64,000 nt of DNA, taken from assembly GCA_020064725.1 (NCBI GenBank), contig JAGTWJ010000011.1, positions 868,001 to 932,000 on the forward strand. Reading direction: 5' to 3'. Below the pieces are notes generated by a model that saw only the letters and a program-made list of their open reading frames with translations, ran no database searches and was not told where the DNA came from. This DNA is from Drechslerella dactyloides. Lineage: Eukaryota > Ascomycota > Orbiliomycetes > Orbiliales > Orbiliaceae. Within the stretch, counting starts at the first letter, position 1; every line of letters starts with the position of its first letter. Positions 1 through 11,101 of this stretch are shown piece by piece. Made by a program: the position numbers and the translations under genes.

Positions 1-238
1 AATCGTGCATTACAACCTGCGGCGAATATTATACATGCAAGGTTGCAAGTAGCAATGCTATAGAGAGTCAATTCGCATGCATGCATCCAATGTCGAGGCT
101 GGTAAAAATGTTACAAATTTCCACGATCGATAGTAAGGCGATACATTACGCTCAAAAATCGGTATATCGGAAGCCTGGAGTAATCTGACGTTGAGGATTG
201 TCCAAAGAGAAAAGAGGTAGAAGGGTTAGAAATCTTAG

Positions 239-1960
239 CTAGATCGAAATGCTCATGTCGAGTATGTTGGTGACCTGACAGTGCTCAGATTGATCGAGAG
301 GCTCGTCTTCGCCCACTGGAAGCAGGAACTCAAAATCGAGGAGTTTGATCGTCTGGTCTTTTCTGTTCCAGAGAATATTATCCTTACGCGGGTCTCCTTG
401 TTGCAGATCATGACTTCGAAGAAAGTTGTGGGCTTTGACGAGCTCTTGCCGAAATACTCGTTTTCCCGGTCCGAGAAGTCCTCCCACATTTTGTTCGAAA
501 ACGCTTCACCCGGTTCCTTCTTCAGAATTATGATTCTACCGTTTTGTAGTTTGTTTGCCAGAATTACATTGCCGTAATCCAACAAGGTCGCGATGTATGG
601 GGATCCTTCCAGTTCCGCGTATGAGTCTAGCTCCCTCTCAAACCCATACCGGTTCCATAAACTGGTTGCAGCGACATGTTAGTTGATGAGTCGAATAGTA
701 CTGGGGAAAGAAGGATGCTCGGGTTGGTTTGTATTTCACTTACGCATCCCAAATTCTGTCTGGCCAGAACTTCACAATGACATCGACACCCAACCATTTA
801 CCCTCTAGAACGAGCTTACCAAGGTCTCCTTTTCGTATAATCCTCTTGCACTCCACCACTCCAGTGGGTGTGTCCTCGCGTCCGTATAGGATCGAGTTTG
901 CGGAAAATTTCGAAACGAGGGATACGACCGTTTCTCGCGATCCTTCTTTGTTATCGGCTGACAAGGTCGGCCCACTGCTTGTCTGCCAGTCTGCGGGGAA
1001 GGGAGATGGTTGAGACATGCTTCTTGCGACACTAGCAGGCATGCTCAACTACGAAGTACATTATCAGTGTTCGGCCTATATTAACAAATTGCTAAATACT
1101 TACTTAGGTATCCAGACAGCTAAACCCACTTACCAGATCCCTATCAAAATCAGCTCTCTCGTTAAAGGTATATGTGGACGTGCTCGCCAGATGTCCAAGG
1201 TAAAAGAAACATTGGCGAACGCTTGGACGCTGTGCCGTGTGATGGAGTGCGGGGGACAGTTCGAAGCGGTAGTCATCCGTTCGATTTACGAAAACCGTGT
1301 AGTCATAGGTAGAGAGGACTCCGTATTTTAGCCTAAGCGATCTCATATATCCAGCCAGTTGACCTATATAGTCGGAGAGAATAGTAAGTCATCTATGCAA
1401 CAGATAGCCACTAGAGGCAGTAGCGTGAACGGGAGATTACCCATGGGAACTTTCAAGTGATCACGCCCGACTTCCAAGGAGAGAGCCCATGGAGTTCCCA
1501 ACACTCCGACAATCCTGGCTGAGGTATCCGCCCCATCTACAAGCGAGACTATGAAATCGGGAGCATCCATCTCCCCCTGGAACCATAAGTGCCGAAATTG
1601 TCGGTCAATTTGTGCATCGTGGAATCGAAAATTCCGTAGCCCATCGATCTCAGAACATGCCCAGGCCTTTCCGACAACATGGCCTACATGTTGATAAAAC
1701 CTGCCGCTGACGCCGCTGTCGCTACCGACGATAACGTGGTCGGCTGCGGTATCGTTTAACAGGACTCGTAGGCCGTCGAGGGCTACTTGGCTGAAGAAGG
1801 CGTTGACATCATCCTCAAATTTGCTCCATTCGAACAAGAACCTTTGGTCTACACGATCCCGTCGCGTGTTCGGGTGGGCGAATCGGGCACCAGGAATAGT
1901 CGTAAGAGGCGGAAGGGGTTGCCTTAGTTGTGATCGGACGGCTTCTTCGCGGCGTGCCAT
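239..1960 (-). pseudogene. Degenerate REase-like domain plus protein-kinase fusion (Crinkler-type effector architecture)
   Basis: Four exons on the minus strand keep phase: 1960-1441, 1363-1134, 1048-744 and 661-239 (about 492 aa). Residues about 70-230 resemble the PD-(D/E)XK-like domain of fungal Crinkler-type proteins: APDF at 133-136, TPW at 156-158, then QLAGYMRSLRLKYGVLSTY, which is typical after this fold. The expected E-x-K pair reads V153-L-G155, so the nuclease active site looks lost. The C-terminal half is a kinase: N-lobe FERELDSYAELEG, catalytic loop QGDPRKDNIL, metal motif DFE. In exon 4 the kinase reading changes frame near 459-470, next to a GGGAAAA run on the coding strand; one base appears to be missing. 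Upstream reads ...EDFSDRE and downstream KRVFRQELVKAHNF. The family assignment comes from remembered family motifs. A homopolymer sequencing error could explain the frameshift but not the lost nuclease residues. Confidence 0.6.
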
Positions 1961-2440
1961 CAGGAGAAACGGTGGTGATCAAGGTTTGAGGGGGGATTCT
2001 GGTCATAAGTTTGCAGTTGCGGGCGTGATCAGTGACGAAGTCAATCCCTCATATCTAGGTTTTGGTATGGTGAGATGTGTGGAATGAACAACAGCAACCG
2101 CGTTGTGTATGATGAACGTAAGTCTGGCCGCGAGACCAGAACAGACACGATCGAGCGGAAATAGACAAGTTTGGGGCTAGAGCTTGGGCAAGGTATCGAT
2201 GCGAGAAGATGGCGGATAGAACGGTGTTCTCTAGAAAGGGCTCTAAGGTAGATTGGCAGGCGGGCCAACTCGTAGGTGTGGTTGGCCGGGTGGCAGGCGT
2301 TGGCTGACTTGAAGCACGCACCGCCTCGAAGAGCCATGATATCGCGTAACTGCCTTCACAAATAGTAAGGTTTTGTTGCATAAGGAGCTGATAACTGTTC
2401 CTTATAATTAGAGTTTCCTGCAGCTTCCTCCGAGGCCACC
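1961..2440. other. Divergent intergenic region
   Basis: This space lies between the minus-strand nuclease-kinase gene and the plus-strand coiled-coil gene and probably holds both promoters. Short open frames on the minus strand (2041-2381) show no domain and no splice logic linking them to the neighbouring gene. No clear TATA box was seen. Confidence 0.4.
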
Positions 2441-3286
2441 TTGTTTCACATCTACACTCCGCTCCATCTCCAACCTTACTTCATGACATCCTCTACGGTG
2501 ACAAGCGCAGGACTCATGTATCGCCAGGCTCGCCCCATCCTCTTACCTGGTCCCTGCCGCCCAGGCCTCCCTCGACTCAACTGGTCTCGCCAGGCTCGCA
2601 CCATCTCAGGCTCGTCCCATACTCCTGCCTCGTTCCTGCCGCCCAGGCCTCGAGCGCCTCCCTCAACTCATCTACCATTGTCAGGCTCCTCCCGTCCTCT
2701 CAACTCGCCCTTGGGCTTGCCACCCAGTTCTCCAAACTTTTCTCGACTCACATGGCATGGCACGGCGTCCACAAACAACGCCCCCAAAGCCTTGCGCACT
2801 CCTGCAGCGGTAAATAGCAGTCCTGCGTTTCTGCTCTTACCGACTGTCCGCTAACGAACCGATAGCTCATACGAGATGCTAGATATGACTCTATCATGTA
2901 CAACCTACAACAGAATAAGGCGGTACGCAATACCAAGACAATCCCAGCTCATGGCATCGAGAATTACTAATGAATAATATTACGGACAGGAGTTTGAAGG
3001 GCTAAAAATGGATAATCAAGAGCGGCTGAGACCTGATCTAAAGAAGATTCAGATGGCAGTGGCGAAGCTGCAAGGAGAGATGCAAATAGTTCTTGGATTC
3101 TGCGGAATCGTATGGGTGGCTATCTTACTAGTAAGTGTGGGTCGTCTTTGCTGTTGAACTCAGTATCGTCTTTAACTAATATATCGACTCTGCGGTTAGA
3201 CTATCACTTTAGGACTGAACGAAGCGTTGAAACAGAAACGAGCGAGCGAGAAAAGAGGACGCACCCGTAATAGTTCTGAAGCTTGA
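2441..3286 (+). CDS. Small P/S-rich, coiled-coil, membrane-anchored protein (unrecognised family, copy 1)
   Basis: Four exons fit in phase 0 throughout: 2441-2809, 2866-2922, 2990-3130 and 3200-3286, giving about 217 aa. Introns of 56, 67 and 69 nt have GTAAAT, GTACGC and GTAAGT donors, with CTAAC/TACTAAT-like branch sites. Exon 1 encodes a Pro/Ser/Arg-rich low-complexity stretch built on a degenerate duplication. Exons 2-3 encode a charged heptad-like helix (LQQNKAEFEGLKMDNQERL, then KLQGEM), followed by a hydrophobic segment (IVLGFCGIVWVAILL) that reads as one transmembrane helix. Exon 4 is a basic tail (KQKRASEKRGRTRN). The order low complexity, coiled coil, membrane segment, basic tail is shared with the gene at 4749-5376, and the intron before exon 2 falls at the matching position. 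I do not recognise the family. The start could instead be Met at 2483. Confidence 0.5.
2520..2720 (+). repeat. Degenerate tandem duplication, period about 83 bp, in a coding exon
   Basis: The segment CTGCCGCCCAGGCCT occurs at about 2553 and again at about 2636, each preceded by a CCAGGCTCGC-like block. The duplication encodes the Pro/Ser/Arg-rich part of the coiled-coil protein's first exon. Confidence 0.6.
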
Positions 3287-4748
3287 TGGTAGAGTGCATT
3301 TGATTCTTTCGGAGAATGAGCATCCTGGGTCGGCAACCTGGGTTGAACCCGACTGGAACGTGTCCTTGCTTTCTCATAAGGTTCAGGGCTTTCTCCCTTT
3401 TTAGCGCCGGCGTAGTCTAGAGTTCCTTGCAATGCTACAGTTTTCAAAGCACCTCTCTCAAATTCGATAATGTTCATCGTTTCATAGTTCTCGTAGCAAA
3501 TGCTATAGAGAGGCGCTTGATGTGCCAGTGCTTTAAAGTAGCTTTTAGTATGTGGCAGTCATGACCTAGACTAGTGGTGTTTTATCAGCATCTACCAATT
3601 TCACCCCTGTCTGTCGGTTCAGTTAAATTAATGAGCGAATGAGTAATAAGTACGTAGAAGTACTTACTTAGGCACCTACCTGTTATCATAAGGGACTCGA
3701 AGACACCGTCTATCAGAGTTCGTGTATAGTAGGTAACAGCTTCGATAAAATTGAGTTTATAGAGTTTTAAGGGTAAAAGTTTGATCCTGACAATCTATTC
3801 AAACATTGCAAATGATCAAGCTGATCAACAGGATCAATGGAGTTATTCACTCATGGCTCAGCGTCCGGATCTTACAAACAATGAATTTATTAGATAGGTA
3901 ATTAGATTGTTATTTCGCGATAGGTGTATATATATATCCAGACGTAGCTGTACTTACGAGGACCGTTCTTTCTGTCTCTCATATCATCCTCATCCTGCAC
4001 GCCTCCCTGCTGTGATCCCAGGTTGTTCCACCTACATAGCCAGCGGACGCCGTAGCTCTCGAGATCCAGCGACGAACACGATCCTCACCCGCCTCAGTAC
4101 CGATAGTTATCCCTAGATTCCCTTACCGGCGTCATCACCCTCACCAGTTTGACCGCAGAACCCCAGCCAGCGGACATCATAGCCCATACACCCGATCCGC
4201 ACACGCTTCAGTACCAATAGGTATCTCCAGATGCGCTTACTGGTTCATCGCCCTCATGAGCTCACCAGTTTTGATATCAGAATCTCAAACAGCCTGAACG
4301 TCCTGCATTAGACTCGCACGCCCTCGAGAGAAAGCATTTGACAAGAAGTTGTCTCCTAAACACCGAGTCCCGCTGGCTGCCTGTCTAACTCGGTCGCTGT
4401 CGCTTCAAATCCTCGCGTCTGGGGTCTCGACTTCGCTTCAGGTCAGAGCAGCATCGCCTACGGTGCCTCCACATCTTCGTCGGATCACGGTTCGCCGTAC
4501 ATTCCCGCACAAGAGTGGTCCATAAACCTTAACATATCCTCGTGGACCGGAATTACCTGAGAGCAACCTGAAATCAAAAACATTTGCGTTAGTAAGTATC
4601 AGTTGCCAGCAATATCTTGTCTAGTTTTCGAATTGCAAGACTAACTCTAGAAAGTAGACCCAACTTTGATCAATAACGCCTCGAGGCAATCATCGGTCGA
4701 AGTAACCAAGGGCTGGTAGTAAGATTGAGAGAAAGAAGAGAGAACTAG
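3287..4748 (+). other. Intergenic space, probably including unresolved 5' exons of the next gene
   Basis: No protein family is visible here. A good intron-like segment at about 4591-4652 (GTAAGT donor, GACTAAC branch, CTAG acceptor) and an open stretch at 4653-4715 suggest that upstream exons of the 4749-5376 gene lie here, but I could not chain them in phase. A degenerate tandem repeat occupies 4038-4271. Confidence 0.35.
4038..4271 (+). repeat. Degenerate tandem duplication, period about 127 bp
   Basis: Copy 1 (about 4038-4150) and copy 2 (about 4165-4271) share AGCCAGCGGAC, CAGTACC, ATAG(G/T)TAT and TCACCAGTTT blocks in the same order, with many substitutions. It sits upstream of the second coiled-coil gene, in a position comparable to the repeat in exon 1 of the first. 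Confidence 0.65.
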
Positions 4749-5376
4749 AAGTCAATCCCGACAACCTCCAGCTCAAACACCGAATCTCCCACAACCAGTT
4801 TAACCACTGAATCCATCACCGAGCCCACCACCGAGTTCACCACCGAGTTCACCACTTCGACCAGCTCACCAACAACTGAGTCCACGACCTCCACGGAATC
4901 TGTTAGTCGTTGTTCATCAACAACTGAATCCGACAGGTAGCTAAGAATGATACGAGTCGCGAGGTCAATGCGAGCCGGCGGTGCCCGTCGATATCGCACG
5001 ATAGCAGCGCCAAAGGGCAATGCGAACGCGAACGAGGAGTTGCGCAACGACATAAAGGCGCTGTTCAAAGAGATCGGTAATACGAAAGCTGATCTTACGA
5101 AAGAGATCGGTAATACGAAAGCTGAGATTACTGAAAAAATCGCGGATATGAAAGCGGAAGTATCCAAACTTCAAGGGCAAGTGAAAATATTGACCCTGAT
5201 ATCAGGGACCATGCTGGTTTCCGCAATGAGCGTAAGTTATCGTAGTATCTGTGAAGTTATTGATAGAGATTATCTCGATAATCACTTGCTAATATATCTC
5301 AATTTATTCCTAGTTAGTAACCGGCGAACTGCAAGAATATATACGACAAAAACTCAGAACAAAAAACAAAAAATGA
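4749..5376 (+). CDS. Small S/T-rich, coiled-coil, membrane-anchored protein (copy 2, 5' end incomplete)
   Basis: Visible parts are an S/T/E-rich segment 4749-4901 with repeats such as TTEFTTEFTT, a main exon 4941-5231 and a last exon 5314-5376, joined through a clean 82-nt intron (GTAAGT donor, TTGCTAAT branch, CCTAG acceptor). The main exon encodes a charged helix with a near-repeat (KEIGNTKADLTKEIGNTKAE), then KLQGQ, then a hydrophobic segment (ILTLISGTMLVSAMS). The tail is EYIRQKLRTKNKK. The layout matches the gene at 2441-3286, including KLQG(E/Q) just before the membrane segment and (L/M)IR.AR at the start of the exon. Between the S/T-rich segment and the main exon there is an in-frame TAG at 4938-4940. 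It is removed only if a very short 39-nt intron (4902-4940, GTTAGT...TAG) is real. Otherwise this copy is broken or starts at Met 4947. Confidence 0.45.
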
Positions 5377-5740
5377 TTTCAGGTCGGTTCGTCTTTTCAG
5401 TGGTTGCTGGCGCTACGGTCTAAGTCTTTGTTATGTCCAGTTTTACGTCCGTTGACGTTTCTTTCTTTTGTGTTGTATAGATGTCAGGGCCGGGAAGCTA
5501 GCGGCTTAGTAATACTAAATTAGCCGAGTTGAGGCGCCAAAAAAAAGTGAAAGCGGTAATTGGCGATGGCTCGCACGCTTCGAGACACATTCACCCACAT
5601 TCCTCCCCGCGGCAGAAAATGCTCAACGACGGTGCCGACACCTCGATATCCTCACCAGCCGTCTCAACACGGTGACCTTACGATAATACGGCGGTATCTG
5701 TACCAATCCTCCGCCGTACACATTCGATCGCTGTCTCAAA
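5377..5740 (+). promoter_or_regulatory. Upstream region of the RNA polymerase III large-subunit gene
   Basis: These 364 bp separate the coiled-coil gene from the polymerase start codon. A poly-A run lies at about 5540-5548 and no canonical TATA box was seen. The open frame starting at 5560 is not in the frame of the polymerase N terminus, so I take the start at 5741. Confidence 0.35.
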
Positions 5741-8700
5741 ATGGCGTTACAAGCCGCGCCAGTGAACCGCGGGACCCGCAAGGAACAGGTCATATCGAAT
5801 GTTCCCAAGCGCATCAAAGAGGTCAAGTTCGGTATCTTGTAAGACAGACACGCTCCGCTCTAGCAGTTGATTGTCTCAGCTCTGACGGCCCGCGGATCGA
5901 TAGGTCTCCGCAGGATATGGTCAAGCAGGCCGTCGTCGAAGTTTCCACCGATCGATTGTTCAACGAAACCGGCCGGCAGCCCACCGAGAATGGCGTCCTG
6001 GACCCTCGCATGGTATTCGGTGCTCTGTCCGTCTGAAAATAGGAGAATTGATTGGGGGCTTACCGTTTTCGTTATCCGATTCATAGGGCATATCGAATAA
6101 GTCCGATACCTGCAAGACCTGCGGCGAGAATCTGCAGGCTTGCAACGGCCACTTCGGACACGTCAAGCTCGCGCTCCCCGCCTTCCACATCGGCTACTTC
6201 AAGCACATTATCTCGGTTCTACAGAACATCTGCAAGGTTTATAGACACCCGTGAGAGTCGCGCGTTCAATGGGACATCTCGACTGACTGGAGCTATAGGA
6301 ATGTTCGAACATTCTGCTAGACGAATCCCTACGGAGGTCGTATCTAAAGGAGCTTAGGAAGCCCGGCATCGACAACCTCCGCCGAGTTCAGATATGCAAA
6401 AAGATCAACGAGCAGTGCCGCAAGACGAAGAACTGCTTCGTATGCAACGCGATCAATGGCACCGTGAAGAAAGTCGGCCCGCTGAAAGTAATCCACGACA
6501 AGTTCCGGGCGTTCAATTCGTCGAATGCGGCATCGAAAGTCCCACCGGAATCCAAGGTCATCTTCGACAAGTCGTTTATGGAAGTAAAGAAGACGAATCA
6601 GGATCTCGACAAGCATCTTCGCAAGGCGATGGACGACCTAAACCCACTTAAAGTCTTAAACCTATTTCGGAAGATATCACCGTCAGATTGTGAGTTGCTC
6701 GGGATGGACCCTGCCGATGGTCGGCCCGAGATGTTCCTCTGGCAGTACATGCCGGCGCCGCCCGTCTGCATTCGACCTTCCGTCAGCCAGGAAGACGCGA
6801 GTAACGAAGACGATTTGACCGTCAAGCTCGCGCAGATTACCGAGACGAGCGCGCTGATTCGAGCCGGTCTTCTGAAAGGAATACCGATCCAGACCCTGAT
6901 GGTGAGAGCAACCATCGGTAAACCCTACCTACCGATTAATGCTAATTGAGACTAGGAACAATGGGAATGGATGCAGCTGCAGATCGCGCAGTACGTCAAC
7001 AGCGACCTACCCGGTGTGCAGCAGCAGGGTACAAAGCCTATTCGCGGTATCTGCCAGCGGCTAAAGGGTAAACAGGGTCGCTTCCGCGGGAATCTTTCTG
7101 GAAAGCGTGTGGACTTCTCCGGCCGGACGGTTATCTCTCCGGACCCCAATCTCAGCATCGAGCAGGTGGCCGTACCGATACTCGTTGCGAAGAACCTAAC
7201 ATACCCGGAGCGGGTCACAGACTACAATCAGGGCAAATTACAGGATCTAGTGCGGAATGGCGCTGATAAATACCCTGGTGCGAACTACGTTGTCAAGAAG
7301 GACCTCCAATATAAGACGTATGTTGCAGTCCGCTTTGATCAATCTGTAGTTCTCTACTAATAGACCGGCTAGGTGGCTGAAATATGGTAATCGCGACAAA
7401 ACCGCGCAGGAGTTGGCGGTTGGCGATATCGTCGAACGGCACTTGGAGGACGGCGACATTGTTCTCTTCAATCGACAACCGTCTCTACACAAGCTCAGTA
7501 TCCTCAGCCACTACGTCAAAGTACGGCCTTGGAAAACATTCCGTCTGAACGAGTGCGTTTGCAACCCGTACAATGCCGATTTCGACGGCGACGAGATGAA
7601 CTTGCACGTCCCGCAGACGGAGGAGGCTCGTACGGAGGCTATCAACTTGATGGGCGTGAAGAACAATTTGTGCACACCACGCAACGGCGAGCCTATCATT
7701 GCGGCTATCCAGGATTTCATCACGGCCGCGTACCTTCTCTCTAATAAGGAGAATTTCTTCGACCGGAAAACGTTCTCGATGATGTGTATGTTCATGGTGG
7801 ACGGCAATCAGCAGATCGATATCCCGCCGCCGGCGATTATAAAGCCGGAGGCGATGTGGACTGGCAAGCAGCTGTTCAGCGTTCTGATTCGACCGAACAA
7901 GAAGAGCAGGGTTGTGCTCAACTTGGATGCGAAGTGTCGTGATTTCAAAGCCGTGCCGGGGATGGCGCCGGACCTGTGTCCGAACGACGGCTGGCTGGTA
8001 ATTAGGGGGTCTGAAGTCATGTGTGGGCTGATGGACAAGTCTACAGTTGGTTCTGGAAAGAAGAACTCGGTCTTTTACGTTATCTTACGAGACTACGGGG
8101 CGGACGAAGCCGTTGCAGCCATGAACCGGCTGGCAAAGCTGTGCGCTCGATGGTTGGGAAACCGAGGGTTCTCCATCGGCATCAACGACGTTTCGCCCGG
8201 GAAGAGGTTACAGGACCTCAAGCAGATGCACGTTGAAGCGGCATATAAGGAATGCGATCAACTCATCGACGACTTTAGGGCCGGCCGGTTGGAGAAAGCA
8301 GCAGGTTGCGACGAGGAAACCACGCTTGAGAACAAAATCTCTGGTGTGCTCAGCAAGGTCCGTGACAAGGTCGGCGACATTTGTATGAGCGAGTTGAGCC
8401 GGATGAACTCCCCGCTCATCATGGCGAACTCCGGGTCGAAAGGCTCAAAGATCAATGTGTCGCAGATGGTCGCTTGCGTCGGGCAACAGATCATCAGCGG
8501 GAAGCGTGTTCCCAACGGTTTCCAAGACCGCTCGCTGCCCCATTTCCAGAAGAACTGTAGGTGCAGTCCCATAACGTATTTATCGTGCCATAGCTAATGA
8601 TGGTTTACAGCCAAGGAGCCGCCGTCGAAGGGTTTCGTGCGGAACAGCTTCTTCTCCGGTCTGACACCGACGGAATTCCTGTTCCACGCCATCTCCGGGC

Positions 8701-10477
8701 GTGAAGGTCTAGTCGACACGGCGGTCAAGACGGCGGAAACAGGGTACATGTCCCGTCGGCTGATGAAGAGCTTGGAGGACCTGTCCGCGCAGTATGACAA
8801 CACCGTGCGGAATTCCAGCGCGGGCGTGGTGCAGTTCCAGTACGGCGGCGACAATCTGGACCCCGTGGACATGGAGGGCGACGCGAAGCCCGTCAATCTG
8901 GCGAGGACGTACAACCACGCGGAGAACCTGACGTGGGATAACCGGGAGCCCGGGCTGCTGCCGTACGAAATCATCGCGCTGTGTCGGGAGATACTCGACT
9001 TTGACCGGCTGGAGGCCGCACTCGCGAAGCTGGGGCCGACGGAGGAGATTGATAGCAAGATTGCGTTCAAGCAGTCCGTGTACCAGTACGTCCGGGACAA
9101 GGCGGTCGAGTGCAGCAAGATACGCGAGAGGCTAGGCTTGATGGCCTGTCTGGAGCCGATGAACAGCGACGAGTACGATATGGACTACATCGATTCGCTG
9201 AATGGTTAGTTTCATCCTCATACGCCCCCCGTAAAGTAAATGCTAACGTTCGCACAGCAACCTCCAAATCAATCGTGGACCGCGTGCACAAGATCTCAGC
9301 CCGGACGCTGACCGAATTCATCGGCCAATGCATGACGAAATACTCTCGCTCAAAAGTCGAACCGGGCACCGCCGTCGGCGCTGTGGGCGCGCAATCCATC
9401 GGCGAGCCCGGCACGCAGATGACGTTGAAAACCTTCCATTTCGCCGGCGTCGCCTCCATGAACATCACCCTCGGCGTGCCGCGCATCAAAGAGATCATCA
9501 ACGCCTCGAAACTCATCAGCACGCCCATCATAAAATGCGAGCTGGTCAACAAGACCGACATCCGCAGCGCGCGCTACGTCAAGGGCCGCATCGAAAAGAC
9601 GTACCTCGAGGACATCATCTTTTACATCGAAGACGTGGTCTCCCCGGACGACAGCTACGTCAGCATCCGCATCGACGAGGCCACGATCGATAAGCTCGGG
9701 CTCGAACTCACCGTCGACGACATCATGACCGCCATCACGCGGGCACCCAAGTTAAAAATCGATAAATCCCAGCTCAAGGTCGCCGGCTCGCGGATACGCA
9801 TCTACATCCACGAACTCTCCGAGCGGGAAGCACGCAAGGCCAAGGAAGACGTAAGCGTGCACCAGCGCATCCAGGCGCTGAAACGCGCGCTGCCCCGCAT
9901 AGTCGTAAAGGGCTACCCCGAGGCTTCCCGCGCGGTAATCTCCACGGACGAAAACACCGCGTCAAACACCCTCTGCGTGGAAGGATACGGTCTCCGCGCA
10001 TGCATGAACACCGACGGCGTCATCGGCACGCGCACGCGCACGAACAGCGTGATGGAAATGCGCACGGTGCTCGGGATAGAAGCCGCGCGATTCACCATCA
10101 TCGACGAGATCTCCTTCACGATGCGCGAGCACGGTATGGATGTGGACCCGCGGCACATCCAGCTGCTCGGCGACGTGATGACGTACAAGGGGGAGGTGCT
10201 GGGCATCACGCGGTTCGGACTGGCCAAGATGCGGGACAGCGTGCTGCAGCTTGCGAGTTTCGAAAAGACGACGGATCACCTTTTCGATGCGGCGTTCCAT
10301 ACGAAGAAGGATGCGATCGAGGGGGTTAGCGAGTGTATTATTCTCGGTCAGAGTATGGGGATTGGTACCGGTGCGTTCAAGGTTGTCCGGCGGCTCGGGT
10401 TGACGGCGGCGGATTTGGCGCCCAAGACGCCGCTGTTCGAGGAGGCGTTCAAGCGGGCGACGCGGCTGCGGGTGTGA
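5741..10477 (+). CDS. RPO31: DNA-directed RNA polymerase III largest subunit (RPC1/RPC160)
   Basis: This is the catalytic subunit of the nuclear polymerase that makes tRNA, 5S rRNA and U6. Eight exons in continuous phase give about 1439 aa, close to the yeast length: 5741-5838, 5904-6012, 6087-6236, 6299-6901, 6956-7317, 7373-8556, 8611-9204 and 9258-10477. Visible motifs are N-terminal PKRIKEVKFGIL; the clamp zinc site CKTCG...CNGHFGH; a second Cys pair in NCFVCNAING; RLKGKQGRFRGNLSGKRVDF; the active-site loop NADFDGDEMN (residues about 508-517), whose three aspartates hold the catalytic Mg2+; the bridge-helix region GREGLVDTAVKTAETGYM; and the trigger-loop region GEPGTQMTLKTFHFAG. For intron 1, I chose the acceptor at 5902-5903 over the one at 5878-5879 because it gives FGILSPQDMVKQ without an extra eight residues. 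All key residues are intact. It is convergent with the C2-domain gene. Confidence 0.97.
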
Positions 10478-11101
10478 TCCCTCATCACCTGTTCCGTTAT
10501 TATATTTGTACGATGGGGTGTTTTCGTTATATTCCATCTTATCTACATGTAGATATAAGCTTCAGCATAGACCAGGAGTCTGGATAATATCACCATACAA
10601 CACGATGTCATAAGGGCGCACCAGAACGTATACGAACCCTCACTCGATCAGTTCAACATTAGTTATAAGATGCACATTCAAAACAACAATCATAAGCTGC
10701 TGTGGTATTATCACTCTCTACTATCCGCGGTATACAGAGGAATTGCGGTAAATGAACCGGCGAGGGTAATAAATACAGTACACCTTACGACCAAACAAGG
10801 CAAACAGACAAGAGCACAAGCAGATATATCCCAGCATCGATATATACAGTACACCATATTACCATCCATCCCGTCCCATCCCGCCATCGCCACCTAGCTA
10901 AATCTACAGCCATCTTCCATACACGCATACGTACATACAAGATTCAACAGACTCAAAAACACCATCATAACACCATTGCACAATAATCTCCCAACATCCA
11001 CCCCATATCCACTCCAGCCAATACCTATCCGATAGATAAATAGATGGATGGATGGATGAAAGGTAGACAGACAGGTAAAGACAGGCAGGTAAAGTAACAC
11101 A
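10478..11101. other. Convergent 3' intergenic region
   Basis: This space lies between the stops of the polymerase gene and the minus-strand C2 gene and should hold both 3' ends. It includes GATG and (G)ACAG/GGTA short repeats at 11041-11095. No gene was seen. Confidence 0.6.

Noticed and set aside
3034..3055. CTGAGA...CCTGATCT resembling part of the TPP riboswitch core
   Set aside because: It lies within the coding sequence of the first coiled-coil gene (residues RLRPDLKK). The other conserved TPP elements and stems are absent, and no thiamine gene is nearby.
5880..5903. Earlier acceptor for intron 1 of the polymerase III gene (41-nt intron)
   Set aside because: It also keeps phase but adds eight residues that the family lacks. 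The acceptor at 5902-5903 gives FGILSPQDMVKQ, which fits conserved N termini.
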